In this document: positions 32,125-41,436 of the stretch, piece after piece
Layout of the letters: each line of letters opens with the position of its first letter
Numbering within the stretch: position 1 is the stretch's first letter
Assembly (NCBI GenBank): GCA_964370045.1
Contig: CAYJGZ010000017.1
Span: forward strand, 1-46,137
Direction: 5' to 3'
From: JAAYCI01 sp964370045
GTDB taxonomy: Bacteria; Bacillota; Clostridia; Oscillospirales; Ruminococcaceae
DNA length: 46,137 nucleotides
The notes under the pieces: generated by a model
What the model saw: only the letters and a program-made list of their open reading frames with translations
The model's database searches: none
What the model was told of the DNA's origin: nothing
Translations under genes and position numbers: made by a program

Positions 32125-32952
32125 GTGAAAAATCATGGAGAGCACAAAAAACTAATCATTAAAGATGGTCGTTACTATATAGGTATAGACATTACTGTTT
32201 CTGAATGGAAAGAAATGTTGCTAAATCCATACATATTTGACGAAAACTCAAAAAATATGATTTTATATTGGTATCATCAGGAGGACTACCAAGCAACCTC
32301 AAAAACAATTACAACTTTGTATGAGCTACATCTGAATGCTTCACCTTATAATGGCATTGTTAAGGGACTGGGAAATAGAATATTAAAACATTTGAACTAC
32401 CGGTTTTGGGTGGAAAGTTATGACAACGATGGCAAAGAATCGTTTTGGCCTATTCTTTTTGACGGGTGGCATATCGATTTTGACTCAAGCAACAATTTTG
32501 TTTGGAAACTTAGGGATGAGTTAATCACCGCAATAGAGCAAACCCCTAAGTTCACCGATGATTTCACTTCCAAGTCAAACGCAATCACCGAAGATTATTT
32601 CGTAAGTATTGTTCCCACAAAAGAGGGAAAGCAACATTTGGTATATAGCACTGTTTATGAGAGAAATCCCGACAACAGGCGTACTGCAATAAAACTATCA
32701 AGAAAAAAACATGGCTGCTTGCAATGTGAGGCTTGCGGCTTTGACTTTGAAAAAACGTATGGTGAACGAGGAAAAGACTTTATTGAAGTACACCATAACA
32801 AACCACTACACTCCGCAGGGGGAGAAACCACTGTTGACCCATCAAAAGACCTCAACTGCTTATGTTCAAATTGTCACAGAATGGTACATAGAAACAAAAG
32901 TAGTATTTTGACAGTTTTTCAGCTCAAAAAAATCATCCACGCTAACAAATAA
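32125..32952 (+). CDS. HNH endonuclease-domain protein
   Basis: From GTG 32125 (GGAAGGGG seven bases upstream) the protein is 275 residues. The last 80 residues form an HNH nuclease: CEACGFDFEKTYG, the catalytic FIEVHHNKPLHS, and CSNCHRMVHR, with zinc-binding Cys pairs. The N-terminal 190 residues are not recognised and may recognise DNA. The closest style is McrA-like restriction proteins (CxxC...EVHH...CxxCHxxxH). It is the last gene of the AT-rich island; no methyltransferase partner is seen, so it could be a modification-dependent defence nuclease (inference). Confidence 0.8.
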   Translation: MKNHGEHKKLIIKDGRYYIGIDITVSEWKEMLLNPYIFDENSKNMILYWYHQEDYQATSKTITTLYELHLNASPYNGIVKGLGNRILKHLNYRFWVESYDNDGKESFWPILFDGWHIDFDSSNNFVWKLRDELITAIEQTPKFTDDFTSKSNAITEDYFVSIVPTKEGKQHLVYSTVYERNPDNRRTAIKLSRKKHGCLQCEACGFDFEKTYGERGKDFIEVHHNKPLHSAGGETTVDPSKDLNCLCSNCHRMVHRNKSSILTVFQLKKIIHANK

Positions 32953-32984
32953 ACATAGCGTTTGCACCTTGACTCCACACAAAA

Positions 32985-33017
32985 ATCCCCGTGAACGAAT
33001 GATACATTCACGGGGAT
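32985..33017. terminator. bidirectional intrinsic terminator
   Basis: ATCCCCGTGAA (32985-32995) pairs perfectly with TTCACGGGGAT (33007-33017). AATTTTT follows on the plus strand and ATTTTTGTG on the minus strand. It serves both the HNH gene and the convergent pduL gene. Confidence 0.85.
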
Positions 33018-33060
33018 AATTTTTCCATTTTGTTGAAAGCTTTCACACTTTCACTCGTAC

Positions 33061-33627
33061 TTACGCCAAAATTTCACCCTCAGAAGGGCCACCTGCGGCG
33101 TTGGACTCGTCCGTGTCGATGTGCATCGCGGGCGCATAGCTTGCGCTCACACGTGCCACAACATCGTCCAAAACAAGCTTGCGGTCTGCCGTGCCACATG
33201 ACACCTTGACGACCTGACCATTTGTAAGGCCAAACTTTTCGGCGGTTTCGGGGTCGAGGTGTACATGGCGCTTTGCCACAACACATCCCTCTTTCAGCTC
33301 TACGCTACCGGCAGGCCCCACCAGCTTCACAGCGCCGGAGCCTGCAAGGTCTCCGCTCTCACGCACAGGTGCATTTACACCGATGCTACGTGCATCTGTA
33401 AGGCTGATTTCCACCTGTGTTGCCGGGCGGCAAGGTCCCAAAATGGACACACCCGCAAGCTCACGCTTTGCGCCCACAATATTTACACGCTCCTCACATG
33501 CAAACTGCCCCGGCTGCGAAAGGTCCTTCTTGGGTGTCAGCTTGTAGCCTTTGCCGAACAACGTCTCCAAATCCTGCTCACTTACGTGTACGTGACGTGC
33601 AGAGGTCTCCACCATGATTTTCTTCAT
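33061..33627 (-). CDS. pduL: PduL-type phosphotransacylase
   Basis: 188 residues. The two beta-barrel halves carry zinc-binding His clusters, SARHVHVS (about residues 9-16) and AKRHVHLDP, with GPCRPATQVEIS between them. It transfers an acyl group between acyl-CoA and phosphate. There is no N-terminal microcompartment-targeting helix and no shell gene nearby, so it likely serves as the ordinary phosphotransacetylase of acetate production (inference). An ackA gene is not adjacent. A promoter lies about 75 bases upstream. Confidence 0.93.
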   Translation of the reverse strand: MKKIMVETSARHVHVSEQDLETLFGKGYKLTPKKDLSQPGQFACEERVNIVGAKRELAGVSILGPCRPATQVEISLTDARSIGVNAPVRESGDLAGSGAVKLVGPAGSVELKEGCVVAKRHVHLDPETAEKFGLTNGQVVKVSCGTADRKLVLDDVVARVSASYAPAMHIDTDESNAAGGPSEGEILA

Positions 33628-33698
33628 TCATAGCCTCCAAAAATTAAATTGTGTGTATCTCATAACACGGCATCGCCGCATTAAATTCTCCACTAAAT

Positions 33699-33726
33699 AT
33701 TGTACCACAAAATGAAAAAACTGCAA
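33699..33726 (-). promoter_or_regulatory. probable promoter of pduL
   Basis: TTGCAG (33726-33721), 16 bases and TACAAT (33704-33699) on the minus strand. It lies inside the 314-base gap 33628-33941, the rest of which shows no gene. A plus-strand TTATACT near 33750 might serve the glycosylase gene. Confidence 0.6.
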
Positions 33727-33941
33727 GCGCCAAACATCTGTGTTATACTGTTTTTAGGCTGTGACAAGCTAAAAAAGACTACTAAGCTATGCTGTTTTAC
33801 AACGAAAGAACAGATACCGCCGCATCTCGTTTCAAATACGCATCATCGTGTTATTTTGTTGTAAAGCCATTTTACTTTACTTATTTGTTTGACGTTTTAG
33901 CGATAATTATTTTCCACACTATAGATAGGGAGTGATTCGCT

Positions 33942-34511
33942 TTGAATGAATGGGAATCTTTGCGGGAGCAATGTTTGACATGTACTAAATGTGAGCTATG
34001 TAAAACCCGTACACAGGTTGTTTTTGGCATGGGTACTTCCAAGGCGGAAGTGTTTTTTGTAGGCGAGGGGCCTGGGCGCACGGAAGACGAACAGGGCCTT
34101 CCTTTTGTGGGACGCAGTGGCAAACTTTTGGATACTTATCTTGATGCAATCAACCTATCTCGCCACAAAAACATCTTTATAGCGAACATTGTTAAGTGTC
34201 GTCCACCCGAAAACAGAGACCCTCTTCCGGCAGAGCGTGAGGCGTGCATCACATGGTTGCGAGAACAGTTCCGCATTATGCGTCCTAAAATTGTGGTGTG
34301 CCTTGGGCGTATTGCTGCGCAAGTAATTATTCGCAAGGATTTTTCGGTGACAAAGGAACACGGGCAATGGAGCGAAAAAAACGGCATATGGTTCACCGCC
34401 ACGCTACACCCGGCAGCCCTTTTACGCAACCCCAGGCAAAAGCCGATGGCATCTGATGATTTTATGTTGATACGTGAAAAAATCAATGAAGTGTGCGAAC
34501 ACACCTACTAA
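33942..34511 (+). CDS. uracil-DNA glycosylase, family 4
   Basis: A 189-residue protein from TTG 33942 (AGGGAGTG upstream). Iron-sulfur cluster cysteines lie in CTKCELC (N-terminal) and in NIVKCRPPENRDP. The active-site motif is GEGPGRTEDEQGLPFVGRSG, and the C-terminal motif is TLHPAALLRNP. It removes uracil from DNA. It stands alone on the plus strand between divergent pduL and convergent polC, with a very strong terminator after it. Confidence 0.93.
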   Translation: MNEWESLREQCLTCTKCELCKTRTQVVFGMGTSKAEVFFVGEGPGRTEDEQGLPFVGRSGKLLDTYLDAINLSRHKNIFIANIVKCRPPENRDPLPAEREACITWLREQFRIMRPKIVVCLGRIAAQVIIRKDFSVTKEHGQWSEKNGIWFTATLHPAALLRNPRQKPMASDDFMLIREKINEVCEHTY

Positions 34512-34534
34512 TATTTTTCTTGTGGTTTCCTCAT

Positions 34535-34590
34535 AGATAATAGCGCATCACTTATGTTCCGAGTGATGCGCTATTATCTATTTTGTCTTA
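34535..34590 (+). terminator. strong terminator after uracil-DNA glycosylase
   Basis: A 17-bp perfect stem, AGATAATAGCGCATCAC (34535-34551) with GTGATGCGCTATTATCT (34563-34579), and an 11-base loop, followed by ATTTTGTCTTATT. The tail is modest on the plus strand and absent on the minus strand. Confidence 0.75.
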
Positions 34591-34705
34591 TTACCATATA
34601 CAAATGAGTATGTGTTGTGTACTTTAGTGACAATTTCTTACTATGTGTTGAAATTTCACACATATATTTCGATACAATTTCGTGGATGTTTTGGTTGGTT
34701 TTTCC

Positions 34706-37700
34706 CTAAAACATAGATATTTGATTGCTTTTAGGAAGCCCTGCCAAAGCTCCTGCCTGCTCCAGCGACTCCATAACCGTGCTAGACACGCTCGTCGCCT
34801 GTTGCAATTCATCCATAGAAAGGTAGCTTTGCCCGTCGGTGCTCGCCCTTTCAAGCGATGTTGCCGCCGTGTCTCCCACTCCTTTTAGTGACATAAACGG
34901 CAGGCGTATTTTACCATCCTCAATTACATATTTTGCAGCTTTGCTTTTTCCTAAATGTATTGGTAAGAATTCAAAGCCTCGGCAAAGGTACTCGTTCACG
35001 AGCTGTAGGGACGTCATGCTGTCCTCATCCTTTGCGGTGCGCTCGGCACGCATCTTTTCCGTAAGGGTGCGTATGTGGGATTTCGCCACTTTTGCACCAC
35101 CCACGGCCGCTTCATAGTCGATGTCTCTTCCGCGCACCGTGAAGGTGGTTGCATAAAACTGCAAAGGATAGTGAATTTTGAACCACATTAGGCGCATTGC
35201 CGCAATAAGGTATGCCACTGCGTGTGCCTTTGGAAACATGTATTTTATCTTGGCACAACTATCAAGATACCATTTTGGCACACCTTTTTCATTTAGTTTT
35301 GCTTCTACTTCAGGCTCAAATCCCTGCTGTGCCACCTTGCCTTTGCGGGTTTTTTCCATCACATCAAACGCCATTTTAGGCTCAATACCCTTGTGTATGA
35401 GGTAGGTCATAATGGAATCTCGAGTGCCTATAACCTCTGAAATAGTGCAAATTTTGTTTTTAATAAGCTCCTGTGCGTTGCCGTTCCACACATCAGTTCC
35501 GTGTGAAAGCCCAGATATTTGTATTAGGTCGCCAAAGTTTTTCGGCTGTGCTTCCATTAGCATCTGGCGTACAAATGATGTTCCCAGCTCCGGAATACCA
35601 AATGTTCCCGTCTCACTGGAAATGTCCTGTGGCGAAACACCCAGCGGCTCTGTCGAGGTAAGAAGCTTGATAAGTTCCGGTGCATTCATGGGCACTTGTT
35701 CCATTTTTATGCCTGTCATATCCTCAAGATGCTTATACATTGTGGGCACATCATGGCCAAGTTCATCAAGTTTTAGCAGCGTTTCGTGTAGGTACTTAAA
35801 CTCAAAGTGGGTGGTGATAACCCCCTTATCCTTGTCGTCTGCCGGGTGTTGTATTGGACAAAAGTCGTAAATATCACGTCCTTTAGGCACCACCACCATT
35901 CCACCGGGGTGTTGGCCAGTAGTGCGCTTTACGCCTGTGCACCCTGCCACAAGCCGCTCTTCCTCAGCACGACAAACAACACGGTTACGTTCTTCTAAAT
36001 ACTTTTTCACAAATCCGTAGGCCGTTTTGTCCTGTAGCCCGGACACCGTACCCGCCCTAAAAACATACTCCTCTCCGAACAGTGTTTCTGTATATTTGTG
36101 TGCTTTTCCTTGGTATTCACCCGAAAAGTTCAGGTCAATATCCGGCTCTTTATCCCCATCAAAGCCCAAAAAAGTCTCAAACGGAATTTCGTTACCATCC
36201 CCCACCATGTCGGTGGCACATTTTGGGCACTTTTGGCTTACGAGGTCAAACCCACTGGCAACACTGCCGTCCAAAAAGAATATGCTGTGCTTGCAGTGTG
36301 GGCACAAATAGTGCGGCGGCAGGGGGTTCACCTCCGAAATTCCCGCAAAATACGCAACGGCGGAGGAGCCCACAGAGCCCCTGCTACCCACAAGGTAGCC
36401 GTTTTCCTCCGAGTTTTTCACAAGTTTTTGAGCGATTACATAAAGTACCGCATACCCATGCTTTATTATAGAGTCAAGTTCCTTTACAAGGCGTGTTTCT
36501 ATGATTTCAGGCAGGCTTTCCCCGTAAAGATTTTTAGCATTTTCCATCGTTGTTGTGCGCAATATTTCCTCAGAGCCCTCTATGCTGGGCGTGTACATTC
36601 CCTTGGGAATTGCCCTCACATCGGCGCTTATCATGTCCGCTATGCGGTTTGGCGCATTTACCACAACATCCTGCGCATCGAGGGGGTCCAAAAAGGAAAA
36701 TTCGTCAAGCATTTCCTGTGTTGTCCGGTAGTAAAGTGGGGGCTGATTATCCGCATCATCGTACTTTTGCCCCCCCTGAAGCACCGCACGATATATGGAA
36801 TCCTCCGAGGACCAAAAGTGCACATCTCCTGTTGCTACCACCGGCTTGTTCAGCTTTTTGCCCAGCGCAATTATCTGCCGAACATGCTCCTGCAGCGCCT
36901 CCGTGCTGTCCACCATTCCCTTGCGCAGCATGAATTCGTTGTTGCCGAGCGGCTGTACCTCTAAAAAGTCGTAGTATGATGCAATTTCGAGCAGCTTGCT
37001 CTCCGCTTCACCTGCCGCAACAGCTCTGTAAAGCTCCCCCGCTTCACAGGCTGTGCCCACCAAAATCCCCTCTCTGTGCCTGTCCAAAAGGCTACGAGGC
37101 ACACGTGGCCCTTTGCCGTGTCCCTGCACAAAGTAATTTATGTGGCTCTCAGATATAATTTTGTACAAGTTTTTTAGGCCTGTCGCATTTTGCACAAGCA
37201 AAATCATGTGGTTGTTTCTTTTGGTGATGGTTCTGCCGCTTGCAAGCGAGGAATTGATATACGCTATATCGTCTATATTTCGCTCTCCAAGCTCAAGCAA
37301 CATTTTCGCAAACACCTGCGCAAGCGCTCGTGCATCATCCGTTGCCCTGTGGTGCTGGAACGGCGGAATTTGCAGGTAATTCGCAAGACTTTTCAGTGAA
37401 TAACTTTTCAGGCCATTGTACAGCGACTGCCCAAGCGGCAGTGTATCTATACAGACAGGCTCAAAGGACAGCCCCGCACGCTCTGCCGCATTTTGTATAA
37501 AGCGAACGTCAAATTTATGTGCATTGTGCGCTATTAGCACCCTGCCATTCACAAAGTCAATAAATTTTTTCACCGCCACATCGGCGAGCGGCGCATCTGT
37601 CAGCATGTCGTCTGTTATTCCCGTTATAGCGATGATTTCGGGTGGAATCGGACGCTGTGGGTTCACAAATGTGTGGAAAGTTTCCACCTCTTCGCCGCCT

Positions 37701-39007
37701 TGCATCACCACCGCACCTATTTCGGTGATGGCATCCGACACAGGCGAAAGACCTGTCGTCTCTATGTCAAAAATTACGTAGGGTGTGCCCTGTACATCCC
37801 CCTTTGCACTTCCCATGAGCACCGGCACTTTGTCGTCCACATAATAAACTTCACAACCGTAAATCAGCTTAAAATCAGGGTTTGTTTTGCGCACCGCATC
37901 ACACGCCAGCATCGCCTCGGGATAGCCCTGCACCACCCCGTGGTCGGTGATGGCAACAGCGCTGTGCCCCATCTGCGCCGCAAGGTGTACCGTCTGTGCA
38001 GGGTCGCACAGTGCGTCCATGCTGCTAAGCCGTGTATGTAGGTGTAGCTCCACCCGCTTTTTTTGCGCAGTGTCAATCTTTTTTTGCTTTTCCACACGCA
38101 AAACCGCGCTCGGGCGAAGCACATAGTCCGCCGCCCATCTATCCTCTGCAAACTCACCCATCACTATAAGCGTCTGCCCCACCTTGACGCTTTGCAGCTT
38201 CGCCTTGATTTGTGGCGGTGCATTGACACTTTTTACCAGCACAGAGCCGCTGTGGTCCGTAATGTATAGGTTTACAATTTTGTCGTTGCGCTCGGGAATG
38301 TCCACCTTAAACACATCCCCCCACACGGTGCACTTGCCTGTTGCCTCACACAGCTCACTAAGCTGTGTGAGTTTTTCGGGTGCAAAAAAATTGCCCACCA
38401 ATACATCAATTGGTGCGTCCTCTTTTAGATGCAGCCCTACGCCTTCAGGTAGTTGCAATTTACGTTTAGGCGGCTTTTTTTGCTCTCTTATTTTGGATTT
38501 TTCCGCTATCTTTTCACGGATATCTCGCGGTGCTATATCGCCTGCAACCTGTAAATTCACGCTTACTTTTCTGTCGACGGTCTCAAAAATCAGCTCCTCA
38601 AGCGCCTTTGCAAAGCCCATTTCCTGTAGCATCATGCCGCCACGCTCGAGCACAAGCGTGATGTCATTTTCTCCCACTTGCACCTTGGCATTTGCAAGAT
38701 AGCCGTTTAGCGGGTAGCCTCGCCGCTTGAGCTGTTCCGCCATGCCCAAAACAGCCGCCTCATTAAGCGCACTGTATGGGTAGCACAGGCACAGCTCCAC
38801 CCGAAGCTGTGGAAAAACACCTGCCAAAACCTGCGTGATGCCAGCTCGAGTTTCCTCAGATATTGGCGCTGTAGCGTCGCATATCACGTCTACCGTCATA
38901 CGCTCTTGATGCACCGAAACACGCTGTACAAAAAGGCTTTCGCACACAGGTGCACATATATTGTCTTCCCTTAATGATGGGCAGAGTATTTGAAGTGAGG
39001 GCTTCAA
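34706..39007 (-). CDS. polC: DNA polymerase III alpha subunit, PolC type
   Basis: The 1433-residue length matches Gram-positive PolC. Features in order: N-terminal and OB-fold region, PHP domain (ELHLHTRLSSMD, AITDHG), an inserted DEDDh exonuclease (FDIETTGLSPVSDAITEIGAV, LIAHNAHKFDVRF), a zinc-binding CPHCKHS...CPKC insert, and the polymerase core with GSRGSVGSS, EPDIDLNFSGEYQ and GQHPGGMVVVP. It replicates the chromosome with built-in proofreading. The start is TTG 39007 with AAGGAGG nine bases upstream; the TTG may limit expression. It lies after ispG in the usual cluster. Confidence 0.98.
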   Translation of the reverse strand: MKPSLQILCPSLREDNICAPVCESLFVQRVSVHQERMTVDVICDATAPISEETRAGITQVLAGVFPQLRVELCLCYPYSALNEAAVLGMAEQLKRRGYPLNGYLANAKVQVGENDITLVLERGGMMLQEMGFAKALEELIFETVDRKVSVNLQVAGDIAPRDIREKIAEKSKIREQKKPPKRKLQLPEGVGLHLKEDAPIDVLVGNFFAPEKLTQLSELCEATGKCTVWGDVFKVDIPERNDKIVNLYITDHSGSVLVKSVNAPPQIKAKLQSVKVGQTLIVMGEFAEDRWAADYVLRPSAVLRVEKQKKIDTAQKKRVELHLHTRLSSMDALCDPAQTVHLAAQMGHSAVAITDHGVVQGYPEAMLACDAVRKTNPDFKLIYGCEVYYVDDKVPVLMGSAKGDVQGTPYVIFDIETTGLSPVSDAITEIGAVVMQGGEEVETFHTFVNPQRPIPPEIIAITGITDDMLTDAPLADVAVKKFIDFVNGRVLIAHNAHKFDVRFIQNAAERAGLSFEPVCIDTLPLGQSLYNGLKSYSLKSLANYLQIPPFQHHRATDDARALAQVFAKMLLELGERNIDDIAYINSSLASGRTITKRNNHMILLVQNATGLKNLYKIISESHINYFVQGHGKGPRVPRSLLDRHREGILVGTACEAGELYRAVAAGEAESKLLEIASYYDFLEVQPLGNNEFMLRKGMVDSTEALQEHVRQIIALGKKLNKPVVATGDVHFWSSEDSIYRAVLQGGQKYDDADNQPPLYYRTTQEMLDEFSFLDPLDAQDVVVNAPNRIADMISADVRAIPKGMYTPSIEGSEEILRTTTMENAKNLYGESLPEIIETRLVKELDSIIKHGYAVLYVIAQKLVKNSEENGYLVGSRGSVGSSAVAYFAGISEVNPLPPHYLCPHCKHSIFFLDGSVASGFDLVSQKCPKCATDMVGDGNEIPFETFLGFDGDKEPDIDLNFSGEYQGKAHKYTETLFGEEYVFRAGTVSGLQDKTAYGFVKKYLEERNRVVCRAEEERLVAGCTGVKRTTGQHPGGMVVVPKGRDIYDFCPIQHPADDKDKGVITTHFEFKYLHETLLKLDELGHDVPTMYKHLEDMTGIKMEQVPMNAPELIKLLTSTEPLGVSPQDISSETGTFGIPELGTSFVRQMLMEAQPKNFGDLIQISGLSHGTDVWNGNAQELIKNKICTISEVIGTRDSIMTYLIHKGIEPKMAFDVMEKTRKGKVAQQGFEPEVEAKLNEKGVPKWYLDSCAKIKYMFPKAHAVAYLIAAMRLMWFKIHYPLQFYATTFTVRGRDIDYEAAVGGAKVAKSHIRTLTEKMRAERTAKDEDSMTSLQLVNEYLCRGFEFLPIHLGKSKAAKYVIEDGKIRLPFMSLKGVGDTAATSLERASTDGQSYLSMDELQQATSVSSTVMESLEQAGALAGLPKSNQISMF

Positions 39008-39083
39008 AAAAAGCGGCCTCCTTTTGTGGTGTTTTTTGTTTTGCTACTGTTAAAGCATCGTTATGGTGTGATTTTACTTGTAT

Positions 39084-40139
39084 TTATAGCTTGCCCCATC
39101 GCTGCTCAATTTCCTCGATAAGCTTTTCTGCGTAGTCGCCGTGGACAGTGCCCAGCCGCTCGCCCTGCGCAAAAAGCACGGCACAGTCCTTGCCGCCTGC
39201 GATGCCTATGTCCGCCTGCTTTCCCTCGCCTATTCCGTTCACAACACAGCCCATGACCGCAACAGTAATGGGTTGCACACAGCTTGCAAGGCGCTTTTGC
39301 ACCTTAAGCGCAATGTCCTCCACGGGTATACAGCATCTGCCGCAGGTGGGGCAACTTATAATTTCAACCCCCTGTGTCTTGTGCCCTGTAGCTTTGAGTA
39401 TGTCAAAGCCCGCCTGCACCTCATCTATGGGGCTACCTGTCAGCGAAACACGCAATGTATCGCCTATTCCACTTAGTAATAGCGAGCCTATGCCCACTGC
39501 GTTTTTCACAAGCCCCGTAGGTGCCGGCCCTGCCTCGGTGACGCCCAAATGCAACGGATAGTCGCACTTTTGTGCCAAAATTTGGTAAGCTTTCACGTTG
39601 CTGGGAACATTGCTGGACTTTAGCGAGATGACAATATCGAAAAAGTCCTCCTCTTCCAAAATTGCAACGTGGCGCAGCGCGCTCTCTGCCAGTGCCTCGG
39701 CGGTGGGGCCCTCGTACTTTTCGAGCAAGTCTTTTTCAAGGCTACCGCCGTTCACCCCTATGCGGATGGGCACGCCGCGCTCCTTGCAGGCGCTTACCAC
39801 CGACTTTACACGTTGTTTGTCACCAATATTGCCCGGGTTTATGCGTATTTTATCCACACCCTGCTCTATTGCGGCGAGCGCTATTTTGTAGTCGAAGTGA
39901 ATGTCCGCCACAAGTGGGGTGTCCACCTCTTTTTTTATCGCCTTTATAAGGCGTGCATCTCTTAATTCCGGCAGGCTCACACGCAGTATTTCACACCCTG
40001 CTTGTTTCAGCTTAATTGCCTGCTGTACGTTTCTTTTTATGTCTGCAACGGGTACGTTCAGCATACTTTGCACCGAAACAGGCGCACCGCCGCCCACGGC
40101 AACACCGCCCACATTCACCTGTCTTGACTGCCTACGCAT
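39084..40139 (-). CDS. ispG: HMB-PP synthase (MEP pathway)
   Basis: 351 residues. The N-terminal barrel has VQSMLNVPVAD and LVADIHFDYKIAL. The iron-sulfur domain carries ISCPTCGRCCIPVED and GCVVNGIGEGKQADIGIAGG. It converts methylerythritol cyclodiphosphate to HMB-PP. The dxr gene lies two genes upstream, so two MEP-pathway steps are in this cluster. Repeat copy D fills the gap to rseP. Confidence 0.97.
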   Translation of the reverse strand: MRRQSRQVNVGGVAVGGGAPVSVQSMLNVPVADIKRNVQQAIKLKQAGCEILRVSLPELRDARLIKAIKKEVDTPLVADIHFDYKIALAAIEQGVDKIRINPGNIGDKQRVKSVVSACKERGVPIRIGVNGGSLEKDLLEKYEGPTAEALAESALRHVAILEEEDFFDIVISLKSSNVPSNVKAYQILAQKCDYPLHLGVTEAGPAPTGLVKNAVGIGSLLLSGIGDTLRVSLTGSPIDEVQAGFDILKATGHKTQGVEIISCPTCGRCCIPVEDIALKVQKRLASCVQPITVAVMGCVVNGIGEGKQADIGIAGGKDCAVLFAQGERLGTVHGDYAEKLIEEIEQRWGKL

Positions 40140-40189
40140 GAGTGCGCTCCTTTCGGCTGAAATCCGTTTGATTTAACCCTGCTATTAGG

Positions 40190-40274
40190 GTGTAGGCAAA
40201 CGCAGTGATTTAGTTTTTTTGTATAGCCTTCTTCTTGCGCTTAACGTATTCTAAATCACATTTATGTGTCCTAC
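40190..40274. repeat. interspersed repeat copy D
   Basis: It runs GTGTAGGCAAACGCAGTGAT, TTAGTTTTTTTGTATAGCC, TTCTTCTTGCGCTTAACGTA and TTCTAAATCAC, ending TGTGTCCTAC. GTGATTTAG and CTAAATCAC are exact inverted arms. Unlike copies A and C it lacks the GC-rich central hairpin. Confidence 0.8.
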
Positions 40275-40349
40275 TCCATGCTGTTATTATAACCATACAC
40301 ATGCGACATATTTGCACCGCTTGATGTGCTTGGCCGTTAGGGAAAAATT

Positions 40350-41411
40350 CTACATGATAAGCCGCATAATATCGTTAAATGAGACAAACAGCATCAGCCC
40401 TATGAGCAGCACAAACCCCACAAGGTTTATTATTATTTCGTACTTTTGCTTTATGGGCTTTCTGCGGATGCCCTCCACTATGAGAAGTAGCGTGCGTCCG
40501 CCGTCCAAGGCAGGTATGGGCAGCATGTTCACAACACCCAAGTTTATAGATATAAGCGCAAGCATATCCACCACAGGCTGCCAGCCGATGCTCGCCGCCT
40601 GCCCGATTTGGTCCACGATGCCCACAGGCCCCGAGAGGGAGTTTATGGGCACTCTGCCTGTTATTAGGTCAAACAGCGTGAGATATATCAACCGCGCGTA
40701 GGATAGCGTCTTGCCGCCAGCCTCCTTTATGACGGTGAAAAAGTTTTTTTCCACCGGCTCTACTGTAAAGCCGGGTTGTAAATAGCGATACTCCTCCCCC
40801 GTCGCCTCATTTATCATAGCTTCGCCCGTTTCAGGGTCTGTTATAATCTGCGAGTCAAAGCTCACATCGCTTAGCATTAGCTTTTCGCCGTCTCGTATTA
40901 CCTCTATCTCAAAAGTGCCGTTTTGCGTTCGTGCAAACTCGTAAAAAATATCGTCCATCACAAAGTTTACCCGTCCGTTTATGCCCACAATTTGGTCGCC
41001 CACCACAAGGCCCGTGTCCTCGTTTGTCACGCTTGTGAGCGTGTTGCCCGCAATGTCTCCGCCTGTTGCCACAAGCAGGACAATCGCCAAAAAGCCGAGC
41101 AAAAGGTTCATCACAGCGCCTGCCACCGTCACCGTAATGCGCCGCCACACAGGCACACTCTGAAAGCTACGTGCGTCCTCGCTCTCCTCGTCCTCGCCCT
41201 CCATGCTCACAAAGCCGCCTATGGGTAGCAGGCGAAGCGCATAGGTGGTCTCCCCCTTTGTGAACTTCAAAATGCGAGGTCCCATGCCTATTGCGAACTC
41301 ATTCACCTTTATTCCCGCCGATTTTGCGGTGATAAAATGACCAAGCTCGTGAAAAAAAATAACAGTGCCGAAAACCAGCACAGCTATCAAAATCATCACT
41401 ACAATATCCAT
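40350..41411 (-). CDS. rseP: site-2 protease RseP/RasP
   Basis: 353 residues with the intramembrane metalloprotease layout: HELGH zinc motif in the first helix (residues 21-25), then NEFAIGMGPRI, a periplasmic-type PDZ domain (about 110-215), and the third zinc ligand motif NMLPIPALDGGR. It cleaves membrane-embedded regulators such as anti-sigma factors and signal peptides. AAAGGGA precedes the start. It lies between dxr and ispG, its usual place in Firmicutes. Confidence 0.97.
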   Translation of the reverse strand: MDIVVMILIAVLVFGTVIFFHELGHFITAKSAGIKVNEFAIGMGPRILKFTKGETTYALRLLPIGGFVSMEGEDEESEDARSFQSVPVWRRITVTVAGAVMNLLLGFLAIVLLVATGGDIAGNTLTSVTNEDTGLVVGDQIVGINGRVNFVMDDIFYEFARTQNGTFEIEVIRDGEKLMLSDVSFDSQIITDPETGEAMINEATGEEYRYLQPGFTVEPVEKNFFTVIKEAGGKTLSYARLIYLTLFDLITGRVPINSLSGPVGIVDQIGQAASIGWQPVVDMLALISINLGVVNMLPIPALDGGRTLLLIVEGIRRKPIKQKYEIIINLVGFVLLIGLMLFVSFNDIMRLIM

Positions 41412-41436
41412 TTGATTTCCCTTTCAAAAAATTGTG

